Shown: one piece after another, positions 1-11,336 of the stretch
Numbering within the stretch: position 1 is the first letter of the stretch
Layout of the letters: the number at the start of each line of letters is the position of its first letter
Assembly: GCA_036898135.1 (NCBI GenBank)
Contig: CM072517.1
Coordinates: 68,067,604-68,131,603, forward strand
DNA length: 64,000 bases
Source: Oncomelania hupensis
Lineage: Eukaryota; Mollusca; Gastropoda; Littorinimorpha; Pomatiopsidae
Direction: 5' to 3'
Made by a program: the position numbers and the translations under genes
The notes under the pieces: model-generated
Databases searched by the model: none
What the model was told of the DNA's origin: nothing
Seen by the model: only the letters and a program-made list of their open reading frames with translations

Positions 1-1319
1 TGTGTTGTGTGAACAGCTATAAACAGCTTAATATCGAAAATGCAACTTTTTCCTTGACACAAGAACCTTAACCTAGGGTTGACCAAGGAAACGGCGTTGG
101 TTCAGCACACTCTACACACAAGCGGCCCAGCTGGAAGGTGGAACCCTCAACTCTGAGTCTGGTTTTGGTTATTGGTTTTGGTACATCTACAACAATACAT
201 ACAAAATACGCAACCATTAATAATTATATTACAATATATTGCACAAGCATCCCGCTGTCGGAATGGTTGTCTCCCTTTCAACGTTCTTACTCATACTCCC
301 TGTCATAACTTCTGTCATCGCACATGTACATTCACAATCACCTCCTTTCTGTCATCTCTTCACTACATAACAGCGAATTCTTTTATATCAATTTATAATT
401 ATTTAAGTTATAATACATTTTAGAAAATTCTCTCTCTCTCTCTCTCTCTAGGTATTTATGCAGCAAATAATATGAAACATAAAATAGAATTTAAGAAAAC
501 GTAATTAACTATCCATTCACACTGCATGCATAACCCAAACCCCCGAACGTAATGGCCAACTGAGAAATTGAGGTAAGCAACTTACGCTACCAGTGGATCC
601 TCCGGCCTGTTGACAAAGACACACAAAATGACTGGACAGACACACAGGCACAGATGGTTAGGCAAGGTGATACACAGGCAGAAGAAGTCCTAGACGGAGT
701 CACAGGTCACCCGACGTTATACGTAGATAACTCAGATTTCACTGAGAATACACAGCTGGTATTCTAAACAGCTTAGAACAGTTCCAGTTAAACAAACACT
801 TCCAAAGTGTTCCCAAAACAGTCCTCCTCTTCCGATAACTAGTCTATCTTTTTCGTTGACAGTCTGATCAGTACGACCCACAGACGACGTCACTATCTGG
901 CACCTTGACACAACACTGATCTGTTGATTCTGGCTACATAAGCGATATGTAAATGCTTTCTGCTCCTATCAAAATATACAGTGCATGGGGTTTTATACGA
1001 TTAGCTTAGAATCTTCTAGAACATAGTCGTTTTAATTATAATTCGGTTCCTGCACTGTTCGCGATTAGAGCACGCATTTCACACATAGAATATCGCATGG
1101 CAGCACTCAATCTTCCCAATAACAAAATAGCCAACTATGCTGTTTTCTAACATAGTGCGTTCTGCACGGGTGCAATCATTCGCTACTTCTATTAATTATA
1201 AACTTAATTAATTTATTCTGATGCTCTCCCCTTGACTACCGTAACTTCTAACCTCTATGTACAGGCTGATGATTAAACTATATACATAGGCGCACGACTG
1301 CAAACTGCGTAGCGTGACA
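1..1319. mobile_element. LTR fragment, same family as the split LTR at 3389-26183
   Basis: Positions about 1-650 match 4118-4773 and positions about 640-1319 match 25486-26183, so this is a second copy of that roughly 2-kb LTR whose first part lies outside the window. It ends AGCGTGACA at 1319, the same terminus as the other copy. The transcriptional orientation of this family is not established. Small ORFs within it look accidental. Confidence 0.7.
429..449. repeat. (TC)n microsatellite
   Basis: A short dinucleotide run inside the LTR fragment. The related LTR copy near 4537 has an interrupted version of the same tract. Confidence 0.85.
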
Positions 1320-1482
1320 GACGCAATCGGTCTATGACGTAATGATACACCAACGTCAAAACATAGAGTCTTTAGAATTTAATCCAAAGGCACCCAAAAA
1401 TATTGTAATTTGAACATCACGAAAAAATAAAACAAACGATGTACCGTTGCTGTTAGGAAAGCTGACAGAAGAGACGCGTTAT
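1320..1482. other. unassigned non-coding segment
   Basis: A/T-rich sequence between the end of the LTR fragment and the long inverted repeat. I see no gene or recognisable repeat in it. Confidence 0.4.
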
Positions 1483-2413
1483 TTTCGCGACAGTCACAGA
1501 CAGTTAGATGTTATTGTTGTGTGCCTATGAAAAGGGCATAACTTGTATACACCGCATAGAGGGCGCCAGATACGTACTGGGCGGAAGCAGCTATGTTAAA
1601 AAAAACTCACTCGGATTTTGATTGCCGTGCCGAACAGACTTAGGTACGCAGTGTGTGGATTATAAACCTGAGTCCGGTCTGAAGGAGTAGAAGGAATGTC
1701 TACCAAGAGGCTATGACCGAACCACACAGGATTTAAACAGTGGGATTAGCTGCAGTGAGCAGGTAAGCTAATGAATAAACGTTAAACTTTTGTGAAGAGG
1801 TGGAAAGAAGTTGGCTCTCTCTGAACAACACATGAATGATTATGATTTTCTAAGTTCTTATTTTGAAGTGAAATAACTATGCTGTTATTTATTAAGAATG
1901 TATGACGGTAGTGCAAGTAGGAGGTGAAGAGAAGAAGAATGTTTATGTAAACTAATCATGTATGTCAGTGAGCGAACAACGTTCACTTTATTAAGTAAAT
2001 AAATAATTAGTGGCTGACGTAAGCTAGGGACATAATGTATTTCATAATCATTCATGTGTTGTTCAGAGAGAGCCAACTTTTCCTTTCCAACTCTTCACAA
2101 AAGTTTACGTTTACTCATTAGCTTATCTGCTCACTGCAGCTAATCCGACTGTTTAACTCCTGTGTGGTTCGGTCCTAGCCTCTGCGTTGACATTTTCCTA
2201 CTCTTTCCAGACCGGACTCGGGTTTATAATCTCCACACACTTCGTACCTATGTCTATTCGGCATGGCATCCAATGTCTGAGTGAGTTTTCTTCATACCCG
2301 CTTCCGCCTAGTGCGTACTCGGCGCCCTCTATGCGGTGTACATGGATTATTCCCCTTTTCATAGGCACCCAATAATAACAGCTGACTGTCAGTGACCGCA
2401 TTCCTGACAATAC
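1483..2413. repeat. long inverted repeat of LTR-like sequence
   Basis: Arms of about 360 bp (about 1483-1842 and 2047-2413) are inverted copies with scattered differences, around a spacer of about 200 bp. Each arm carries a TATA-like ATTATAA, and the spacer has an AATAAA-type signal on the minus strand, as in an LTR promoter/polyadenylation region. The right arm starts TGTCAGG on the minus strand next to a purine-rich tract, so it is probably the 3' LTR of the outer retroelement, with a second inverted LTR piece beside it. A fold-back DNA element is the alternative. Confidence 0.55.
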
Positions 2414-2425
2414 CCCACTTCTTAA
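2410..2425 (-). promoter_or_regulatory. candidate polypurine tract of the outer gypsy element
   Basis: On the minus strand AAGAAGTGGGG lies immediately before TGTCAGG, the expected layout of a plus-strand primer next to a 3' LTR. It is about 170 bp after the end of the RNase H frame. The assignment rests on position and purine content. Confidence 0.45.
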
Positions 2426-2580
2426 AAAAACCAAAAGGATACCTGCTGGTTTATCTTTTGTTTCTATCTTACTATTATAAAGTAAACTATGTACAATTTT
2501 GATTTTTCACGAACACAAAATATGTTCTCCATACTGCTTTTATTTACATGCTGTTGATGATGCGACCAAATGTCTACTGC

Positions 2581-3383
2581 CTAAGGAATATATTGCTCAA
2601 CATCAGCTCTGCTAAGCAGATCCGCGAATGTGTTCTGTGTTCCCGGCAACGGTTCCACCACAAATATGTACTCTTGCAATGACAACGACCACCTCACGAT
2701 TCTAGAGTTCTTGAACCTGCAGGTATTCAAATAGATGAGTGGTCTGTGGTCTGTTTGTAGTGTGAACTCTGTTCCCCACAAATAACGTGACAGCTTGGAA
2801 ATTCCCCAGACAATGGCTAAGCATTCACGCTCAATGGTGCTGTATCTTGTTTCCCTATCCAACAACTTTCGACTGAGGAAAGTCACTGGATGCAACACAT
2901 CTCCTTTCTCTTGCATGAGAACTGCACCCAATCCTGTTGCACTAGCATCTGTACGTAGTGTGAAGGGTTTGTTCAACTGCGGCAGCTGTAGTACTGGATC
3001 CAACGAGAACAGTTTCTTGATCGCTTCCAGAGCTTCCTGACATTCGGGTGTCCAATTGATACTTCTGCGTTGAGTATCCTTCGTCAAGATGGTGATCGGA
3101 GCTGTGACAGAAGCGAAGTTGGAAATGTACCTGCGGTAGAATCCTATTAGCCCCATCAAAGCTCGTACCTGCTTCTTTGTGGTTGGAGTAGGAATGGCTA
3201 AAATCTTCTTTATCTTTCCTTCCTCAGGTTGAAGTTTCCATTTTCCAATCATGTGTCCTAGGAACTCAAGTGTTTTGTATCCTGCTTGTATCTTCGATGG
3301 TCTGGCTGTCAGCTTGTGTTTCTTGATTCTTTCCATAACTCATTGAACATCAGCCAGTTGCTGTTGGAATGTTTCGCTGCCAA
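2581..3383 (-). pseudogene. reverse transcriptase C-terminus and RNase H, 3' part of the outer Ty3/Gypsy element
   Basis: The frame contains the RT end (LTARPSK, LEFLGH), the connection region (GLIGFYRRYI) and RNase H with the catalytic block LRTDASATGLGA, ERECLAIVWG and TDHRPLIYL, ending with the ADLLSR motif. This is typical of Metaviridae-type Pol. A TGA interrupts the frame about 15 nt upstream of the ATG at 3336. The upstream limit is the CCATG duplication at 3384-3388, beyond which a solo LTR begins. The missing RT palm is at 26189-26787. Reading through the LTR insertion, the two halves are continuous in frame, so they are one gene split by insertion. Degenerate and not expected to be functional. 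Confidence 0.85.
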
Positions 3384-3388
3384 CCATG
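3384..3388. repeat. target site duplication CCATG, left
   Basis: Identical to 26184-26188. It flanks TGTCACG...GCGTGACA, the termini of the inserted LTR, and both copies lie in the same split RT gene. Confidence 0.85.
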
Positions 3389-4773
3389 TGTCACGTCCCA
3401 ACTGCCTGAACAGTGGTTCGACAATGCGTGCAACTTCCACACGAGAAAAAAACCCAACACCTAAATACAATCTAAAAGACAAGGCCAGAAGTGACAAGAC
3501 AATTTCTTTATTCCACTCACACACTCACACTCAAAATTAACTCCCTTTTCCCTTTCCCAAACCTTCCAACCCTTACCAACCCTCAATCCCACTAATACAA
3601 CCCAAAACTATACATAAAACAATTAATCGCTCAAAATAATAATGATAATCTAAAGCAAAATTGAAAATAAATAATTAACTACAGAATGTACAGAAGATTT
3701 ATAATAATTATATCTGGTTCAGCTTACTACGAACAAGGTAAACAAATGCAAGTGATTGCTTTAATTCTTCATATGTCCAACCTTGTTCCACTTAAAGTTT
3801 AAATAGCTGATAACAAGGAAAATTTATATTTTATACAAAAGGATTTTGTAAGAAAATTGTTCAAACTAATAACTAATAATGGTTTGGCGAAGTAATTCCC
3901 CCAGACCAACTATACATCACTGGCTCACTCTTTTAGTTAACACAAGTATGTAATATTTCAAAGTCAAAAGATTATTATTCAGTTCTAATTAAATATGTTT
4001 CAATCCACTGTAATTTTACAAGTTATCACATGTAAATAAATACTTCTTTTGCAAAAGTGTCCTTTGACTGTTATAGTTAATTGTTGTGTAAATGCGGGGT
4101 ATGTGTGTGTGTTATGTAAATAAATATAACTGTTTTACATAAAATAGGACTTTTTCCTCGATATTAGCAACCTTCCTAAACCAAGGTCGACCAGAGGAAA
4201 GGCGTTGTCACGGAGCTCTTCACAACACACCACCCCAGCTAGGATGCGGTACAGTCATCAATGAATCTGGTGTTTGGTTTGGTACATCTGCAGCGATACA
4301 TACAAAATACATAACCATAAATAATCATATTATATCACATTGCACAATCTACCATCTAACGGTAAGATTGACTCCCTTGCATCACACTCATTCTTGACCA
4401 TTCTTCCTGTCATTACTTCTGCCATTGCACACATGCAACTTCATTCACCCCCTCCCTGTCATTCTTTCGCTACATAACAGCAAATTCTCTTATATTAACT
4501 TATAAGCGTTAATTTATAATTTATTTTAGAAAATCCTTTCACTCTCTCTTCTCTCTCCCTGGTATTTTATGTAACGAATAAACGGCATGAAACATAAAAT
4601 AGAATCAAAGAAAATATAATCAATTATCCGTCCACACTCACATTCATAACCCAGCCCCCGAACGATATGGCCAACTGAGAAATTGAAACAGGCGACTTAC
4701 GATACCAGTGGTAACCTCCGGCCCGATGGAGACACGGCCAGACAAACGACGCACACAAACACACCTACAGGAG
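3389..4773. mobile_element. solo LTR, left half
   Basis: Begins TGTCACGTCC directly after the CCATG duplication. From about 4118 it matches the LTR fragment at the window start, and it continues at 25486 after a 20.7-kb insertion. The joined halves make an LTR of about 2.1 kb. No internal retroelement genes remain between matching LTR ends, so a solo LTR is the simplest reading. Confidence 0.75.
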
Positions 4774-4792
4774 TTGACCCCGTTAAGCGGTC
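4774..4792. repeat. terminal inverted repeat, left (candidate)
   Basis: It pairs imperfectly with 25467-25485. A related ATTACGCTGCCGG motif follows about 45 bp inside. Confidence 0.45.
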
Positions 4793-4954
4793 TTTAACAA
4801 TTTTCCATCATTACGCTGCCGGTATATATCTGGCTACCGAACAGCTCTATGAACTCCAAATTATTCCAAATTATGGAATTTGCTTCGTTTTTGCATTCTA
4901 AGAGCTGTGGTATATAAATTATTTCTCTAAAGCAACAAACATGGAAGTGTGATT

Positions 4955-5263
4955 TCTTACCATCATTGTGCAGCCATTGTGTGTGACCTCTTTGGCACTA
5001 ACATTATGTGGTCATTGTGTGTAAGCTCATCTGTATCAACATTATGTGGTCATTGTGTGTAAGCTCATCCGTATCAACATTATGTGGTCATTGTGTGTAA
5101 ACTCATGTGTACCATCATTATATGATCATTTTGTGTATGCTCATTTGTACTAACTTTATGCGGTCATTGTGTACCATCATTAAGTAGTCATGGTGTGTAA
5201 ACTCTTATGTACCATCATTATGTAGTCATTGTTGGTAAGCTCATCTGTACCATTATTGTGTAG
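4955..5263. repeat. degenerate minisatellite, unit about 38 bp
   Basis: Tandem units of the form ATTATGTGGTCATTGTGTG...CTCAT recur about seven times, the central ones nearly identical and the outer ones diverged. The piggyBac element interrupts the array, and similar wording resumes just after 7753. Confidence 0.75.
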
Positions 5264-5282
5264 TTAACCCATTTGCTACCAC

Positions 5283-5300
5283 GATCCCAAATATGGGATC
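5283..5300. promoter_or_regulatory. near-palindromic end motif, site 1
   Basis: GATCCCAAATATGGGATC lies 15 bp from the left terminus of the piggyBac element. Identical copies are at 5631 and, inverted, at 7600. Inferred to be a transposase or host protein binding site. Confidence 0.5.
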
Positions 5301-5630
5301 ACGTGAATCCAATGTGCTGACATCACTATGTTTGGGTTTTCCTGTTCACAATTGTTTTGACAGCTGAAGGGAGACTAGTAGAGAAGTTCTAATGTAAATA
5401 GGGAGTGACCGGCTTTCATCACTGGACTTCCTGTCACTTTGAACTGACACCCCCCTCAGATTTCAACAGCAGCATGGCAACACAAAAAAGGTAAGCTAAT
5501 AGCATGTAACTAGTTAGGATTTTTGTAACACTTTATGAAGCAAAGTTACAGTCCTGCCTATTATCTAAAATCAGGTCTCTCAGTTTTTCTGTAAAGCTTT
5601 TAGTTTTGAAGTAGCTAAAGGTCAAAGTTC

Positions 5631-5648
5631 GATCCCAAATATGGGATC
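5631..5648. promoter_or_regulatory. near-palindromic end motif, site 2
   Basis: An exact copy of site 1, followed by a stretch (to about 5683) whose inverse occurs at 7571-7600. It lies just upstream of the transposase open frame and could also influence its promoter. Confidence 0.5.
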
Positions 5649-5859
5649 GCGGTAGCGAGAGGGTAGGGGTTTTTCACTTGTAGTATTCTAATGTTCTACA
5701 TATATGTTCTCATGTACTCAAAAGTGCGTGGCTCAAAATTAGCTCTAATGTTATTTCCAGGTTCTTACAATGCTAGGGAACATAAGCAACATTCTAAAAC
5801 ATTCTCTGCTGTTGTCTTTTTACCAAAATTTACCGTAATATTTGTCCTATGTGTTTTTT

Positions 5860-7083
5860 CAGTACGTACAACCTACATGAGTTTTGTCCATCTTGACCCC
5901 GATGTCCACAATGAAGCTGTCTCTGCTGCAATGTCTAGAAACCGCTTTGATGAGCTCATGAGATATCTACATCTCAGTGATAATGCCAACCTAGACGCTG
6001 GTGACAAGTTCAGCAAAGTCAGAATGCTCGTCAGCTTGCTCAACGAGAAGTTCCTGATGTTCTTCACATTCATGAAGACCCAGAACTTGAGTATCGATGA
6101 GTCAATGATCCCATACTTCGGCAAACATGGAGCTAAACAATTCATTAGAGGCAAGCCTATTCGTTTTGGCTTCAAGATGTGGGTCTTGGCTACACCACTG
6201 GGCTATGTGGTCCAGTTTGATCCCTACCAAGGAGCTCGAGGACGACAATCCGAGTATCCTGGACTTGGTGGTAGACCTCATTTCAGAGCTTCAAGAATAA
6301 GGCAGCGACTCCTACCACCTCACATTTGACAACTTATTCACCTCCCTGGCCCTTGTCGAATGCCTGACCAAGAAGAAGATTGCGTGCACTGGAACACTTA
6401 GCTCAAACCTAACTGGAGATTGTCCCCTCAAGACTGTGAAGGAGATGGAGAAAACCCCAAGAGGCACATTTGACTATTTTACTGACATCAAAAATGGAAC
6501 TGTGGTTGTCACGTGGAATGACAACAATGTTGTCAATGCCGTCTCCAACTTCGTTTTTGTAAACCCAATGCAGTCAGCCAAGCGTTGGTCAAGAGCAGAT
6601 GGGAGACGTGTCAACATTGGCCAGCCTAACATCATAAGGCACTACAACCGCACCATGGGTAGAATTGATCCAATGGATCAGAATGTTCAGAAATATCGGG
6701 CGACGATCAGATCAAAGAAGTGGTGGTGGCCAATCTTTGCATACTGTGTGGACCTGTGTGTCCAACAAGCCTGGCACCTCCGGAGGCTGTCGAGTGATGA
6801 AGTGAACAGGACCAACAACTTCCTGGCCACCCGTCGTTCAATTGCTCGATCACTCCTTGCCAGAACCAGCGCTCCTGCTTCTACTCAAGGACGTCCCAGA
6901 GGGTTCCCCAAGCTTGAAAAGCGTGTCCCAGACAACATCCGATTGGACCGACTTGATCGCCTGGTGCAGCCCTCACCCAACCAGCTCAAGTGTGCTTGTT
7001 GTGGCATGAAGACGAAGCACAGATGCATGAAATATCGTGTTGGTGTACATGACAGATGCTTTGCCAAGTTTCATTCTCAGTGA
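5860..7083 (+). pseudogene. piggyBac transposase (DDE_Tnp_1_7 family), broken
   Basis: The protein catalyses TTAA-specific cut-and-paste transposition. Family landmarks are present: RFDELMRYLHLSDN, the first catalytic Asp in LSIDESMIPYFG, RGKPIRFGFKMWVLA, the second Asp in LTFDNLF, the third in GRIDPMDQ, then a C-terminal cysteine/histidine-rich zinc-binding region (CACCGMKTKHRC...CF) to the stop at 7081-7083. The frame is lost near 6228-6240, just after FDPYQGA, and an in-frame TAA follows at about 6299; the correct frame resumes before TFDNLF. The usual N-terminal region is missing or lies in an upstream exon: ATGGCAACACAAAAAAG followed by GTAAGC at about 5473 looks like a short first exon with a donor site. 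Inactive as read. Confidence 0.85.
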
Positions 7084-7599
7084 CACAATGATGCTGATGA
7101 CATGACTGAAATACATTCTGCTCTGATGTTATTGCATGTTGTCTCCTCATTCAAACCATTCGTGTTTGGAATAATCTTTGTTCCTTTTTCAAATTTTTAG
7201 ATTGCATTTAGTAGACTTTCAATATTTGTTTCAGATTTCTTTGATGATGGCACTTCACCGTGTTGACACTTTGTGACAGTGTTTTTTAACTTGTATCACA
7301 CATGCATTTTTTTTCTTTTGTAAAATTATATGTATTTATCTAGGTTGTAGCTGTTTGTGTACCAAGCTGGAACATTTCTTTGAAAATGATTCATTTGAGA
7401 CTGCACTGACTTACCTTTGCACTATTTCTGGGAGATTTCGGTATTTAGTCATTTGTCATTTTAAACTTTTCATTATGGCAAAGAGGACAGAGGACTTGTG
7501 ATGTTTGAAACAGATAAAAATAAAGTTCAAATGAACACATCTGTTTGCGTGCCTTCTTGATGTGCCCATAAGTGAAAACCCCTACCCTCTCGCTCCCAC

Positions 7600-7617
7600 G
7601 ATCCCATATTTGGGATC
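7600..7617. promoter_or_regulatory. near-palindromic end motif, site 3 (inverted)
   Basis: GATCCCATATTTGGGATC, the inverse of sites 1 and 2, within the right subterminal inverted repeat of the piggyBac element. Confidence 0.5.
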
Positions 7618-7753
7618 GCCACAAACACTCTCATAAAACCACTTTTTCAACATAATTCCTCAAAATAACTATCAGATATGTTGTGTGTATGCTAAATGCT
7701 ACACATTCACATAACTTTCATCAAAAAATAAAATTTGGGTGCAAATGGGTTAA

Positions 7754-8268
7754 TTTGTGTAAACTCTTATGCATTATTACCAGGCGGTCTGCAGGTGTAC
7801 CATCATACTTATAAAGATGTTACATTCTAAAATCACATAATTTGTAAACTGATTTCAAATACATTGAATTGAAATCTTCAAAAAGACTTTATTGTAAATC
7901 TTTAGTGGATTTTAGTTAACTAGCAGTAGAACATGTTAAAGACATTTGTATTATGATGCTGAGAATATGAATAAACTTTTCTTGACTCACTATGAAAACT
8001 GCTTTGAAGTTTGATGCAGAATGTGCTTTAAAAAAACTTATGTAATCGTAACTGAGCTGAGCAACAGAATGAGAAAAAGATAGAGAAAAAGAAAACACAA
8101 ATCGGTCAAATGGCTTCAGTATAAATGTATTCAAACTGTAATACATATTTTAATGTTCAAACAACTGGTAGCGTGCAGTACTATGGACAAGACATAAACA
8201 TGTGTGGTTTGCAGACAGTGGCAATGGGTGAGCTGGCATCTCAAAGATAAAAAATCACACTGGTTTTG
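7754..8268. other. non-coding spacer
   Basis: The first few tens of bases continue the interrupted minisatellite wording (TTTGTGTAAACTCTTATG). The rest is A/T-rich sequence without a supported gene. Confidence 0.5.
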
Positions 8269-8736
8269 CTTGCTTGATTGATTGATTAATTGTTGCTTTA
8301 GGTCCAGCGGACTCTTCCGAGCCAAATCAGGACCGGACAACCCCCGATCCGCATAAAAGATCTGCTGAAACAACCCTAGTGAGAAAACTGAATGCCCTCC
8401 ACCGGCCAGTCACTTTACAATAAAGACATCCCACGCAGGGGACGGCTGAGGCTTTACCCCAACTACTCGAACCCCCGATTACAAAAACAAAATAGAATAC
8501 AAACATCATTATAAATTATCAACAAAACACATACATATAAAATGCCTACAGTGCTAAATAATAACATCATAGGAAGCCCCAGTGACCACCCGGCAGAAAG
8601 CGTCCAATACTCCCAAGCTGATCCAACAGACCTCATACACAAACAAGGAGTCTTGTCCAGGAAGAGTTTTCAAGAAAAAGGTAGGTCATTGATCTAGCGC
8701 AGAAGAAGATAGTATAGCAGAGTGATAGGACAGAAT
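8269..8736 (-). mobile_element. short LINE-tail repeat, copy A
   Basis: On the minus strand the repeat ends CTGGACCTAAAGCAACAAT followed by a (GATT)n-type tail. The last 47 bp or so match the 3' end of the I/Nimb-like LINE at 34470-34515. The body has no retrotransposon protein and no clear tRNA-type promoter, so it is either a non-autonomous SINE-like family using the LINE machinery or a set of truncated LINE 3' ends. Confidence 0.7.
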
Positions 8737-9344
8737 GATTGATTGATAGTTGCTTTAGGTCCAGCGGACTCTTCCGAGCCAAATCAGGACCGGACAACCC
8801 CCGATCCGCATAAAAGATCTGCTGAAACAACCCTAGTGGGAAAATTGAATGCCCTCCACCGGCCAGTCACATTACAATAAAGACAGTCCCCTATACGCTA
8901 CTGTGTCCGGGGACGGTAATCTACCCACTGAACTGAACTGAACGCTGAGGCTATACTCTTAATTTATCGAACCCCCGTTTACAAAATTGGAATAAAAATA
9001 TGATAAAATATTAAAACAAAACACATACATATAAAATGCCTACATTGCTAAATAATATCATAGAAAGCCCTAGTGTCCATTTGGCAGAGAGCGTCCAATA
9101 TCCCCAAGCTGACCCAATACACAAACGAGGAGTTTTGGGAGAGTTTTCAAGAAAAAAGGTAGATGACTGGTCTAGCGAAGAAGATAGTAGAGCTATAGAA
9201 CAGAGTATGAATACGAAAACAACAAAGAAGAAAGACTGCTACAGTGGGAATTTAAACTACAGCACTAAATTTTCAGAAAGTGAGGATGCTATTCATACAG
9301 AAACCCCCGGCCATTCCACTGTGGTGTTACTTTGAACACACACA
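8737..9344 (-). mobile_element. short LINE-tail repeat, copy B
   Basis: Same family as copy A, with its own (GATT)n tail at 8737-8748 and about 75 bp of extra sequence in the middle (about 8884-8950). It abuts copy A head to tail. A 99-codon plus-strand frame here (9036-9335) runs antisense to the element and is not taken as a gene. Confidence 0.65.
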
Positions 9345-10967
9345 AAAATAAAAAATAATCAGTCAACTAACAAGAAAATGTAACAAAAAAATGTGTTTTT
9401 TTTTATTTAAAAAAGCACATATTTAACAACAAAAAACAAAAACAAAAAAGTGGGGAAAAAACCTACAACAACACTAATTAAAAAACATAAAAATCAATAA
9501 ATTGCACATTTTGCAGACATCTTTACATACGCACTGAACGCACATTCATCACTCAGACATGCAAAGTCACTATTAGAAGATGGAAAGGGAATCTAATTTT
9601 AATTTTGAAATGATTAGATTGACTGCATCCAATATTTTTATTGAAGGGAGCGAGGAAACCAGAGTACCCAGAGAAAACCAACAGTGACCTGAAAAGCCTC
9701 GTACCTAAAAGTCGCACAAGTTCATCCCTTGATATTTGATATTCGAGCTTCGATATTTTTATTTACACTGCCCAAGCACGAACATCGACATAAGAGATTC
9801 GGCTATTAATTTGCATAACTTCGTGTAACATAAAATTAATATGGGTGCTTGGGCTGTGTCAATAACGAATGGTGGTTTAATTGAATGAATGATTACAAGT
9901 ACATCAATGTCTTATCAATTTCCTGAAAACCTGTAGCAGACTACTTAGTAAACAGGGCAACATACAAACCATTATTTCAAAGTCCTGCAGTCACACAGAG
10001 CTGTGCACGGTATCTACTATGATTGCTAAAGGATGCTCTAAAATAAAATAGAAAGATCATTCAAACACTGAACCATTTCACTATAAGTATTTAGGGCACT
10101 GTTCGGGATGCATATTTGCAGACAATAGGACAGAGCTGCTCAAAGTGCTGGCCGATACAGGATCTAGCCAAAGCGGCCCAAGGCGCCAACCTGCAACCTC
10201 TGGGCGCATAGTCTGATGCTCAACCTGCAACCTCTGGACATATAGTCTGACTCTCAAACGACTGAGCACAATCCTGGGCGATAAGGTATTGGACCTAGTT
10301 GAGTGCAAAGTGTATTTAGGTAGCTGGCACTCGCCCAGCTAGAACATGAGCGTCAAGATCTTTAAAGTCCGTGCAATGGAATGCATGCATGCAAACTTGA
10401 TCTCAGTTTATACTCTCATCTGAAATACTAAAAGAAATGTTATCCTTTCCAATTGCCCACTGCATGCTTACCTAAACTAAACACTTCAAAATATAATCGA
10501 TTTTTTTCACGCGCACCCAACTGTCTTAATTATGTTCATGGCATTGTACATGTGCCCTTGACCCATCCAGCTCACACGAAATCTCTATTACCAATCATAT
10601 TTGGCACTCACCCTAAGACAAGCATACATTTAATTTTGATCTTTAACGATTCTTACATCTCATGAAAACTGACAGTGGACGCATCAAAATATTGATTACA
10701 CCTCATCAATAAAGATCATGCATAGTCCATTTCGCCATTTCCATTTGTTTGGTTACTGCTCCCTCTAAACATGACTCAGCACACTATTCAATTTCAACAA
10801 GTTAGATTGTCAGAATTTTTTAGCAACAATTTATTCACGGACTAGAGAAAGCAGTACCAGCACAATTTGTGTCCCCAACGATTCATGCTTTCAGTCACAT
10901 ACTGTCCTGTACAACGAGACGGAAATACTGTAGAATTACAGAAGGAAAGAACACTGAACATTTACAT
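9345..10967. other. intergenic stretch with no supported gene
   Basis: A- and T-rich sequence with oligo-A runs near 9380-9480. The only structure seen is a short imperfect direct duplication around 10190-10250 (CAACCTGCAACCTCTGG twice). Small ORFs have no recognisable domains. Confidence 0.6.
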
Positions 10968-11336
10968 TACATTACATAATTGTTGCTTTAGGTCCAGCGG
11001 ACTCTTCTGAGCCAAATCAGGACCGGACAACCCCCAATCCGCATAAAAAAAGATCTGCTGAAACAACCCTAGTGGGAAAACTGAATGCCCCCCCACCAGC
11101 CAGTCACTTTACAATAAAGACATCCCACGCAGGGGACGGCTGAGGCTTCACCCCAACTTATCGAACCCCTGTTTACAAAAACAAAATAGAATACAAACAT
11201 CATTATAAATTATCAACAAAAAACATACATATAACATGCCTACATTGCTAAATAATAACATCATAGGAAGCCCTAGTGACCACCTGGCAGAAAGCGTCCA
11301 ATATTACCAAGCTGATCCAACAGACCTCATACACAA
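10968..11336 (-). mobile_element. short LINE-tail repeat, copy C
   Basis: Same family as copies A and B. Its 3' tail on the minus strand is a (GTAAT)n run rather than (GATT)n, and it is truncated at its 5' end where copy D's tail begins. Confidence 0.7.

Larger units (their letters stand above)
5264..7753 (+). mobile_element. piggyBac DNA transposon, decayed
   Basis: TTAA at 5264-5267 and 7750-7753 is the duplicated target typical of piggyBac. The ends are CCCATTTGC and GCAAATGGG, a short perfect terminal inverted repeat. A second pair of inverted repeats lies inside (about 5631-5683 with 7571-7617). The element is 2482 bp and encodes a piggyBac-type transposase with two lesions. It inserted into the minisatellite array. 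Confidence 0.92.

Noticed and set aside
4683..4901. 72-codon frame across the left edge of the candidate DNA element
   Set aside because: It spans the junction of LTR and insert, so it cannot be an ancestral gene.
8460..8480. GGTTCGAGTAG on the minus strand of the short repeats, resembling a pol III B box
   Set aside because: The last bases do not fit the consensus, it varies between copies, and no A box is seen at a suitable distance.
9036..9335. 99-codon plus-strand frame in short repeat copy B
   Set aside because: It is antisense to the repeat's inferred transcript. Copy A has the same start but stops early, with no sign of codon-level conservation.
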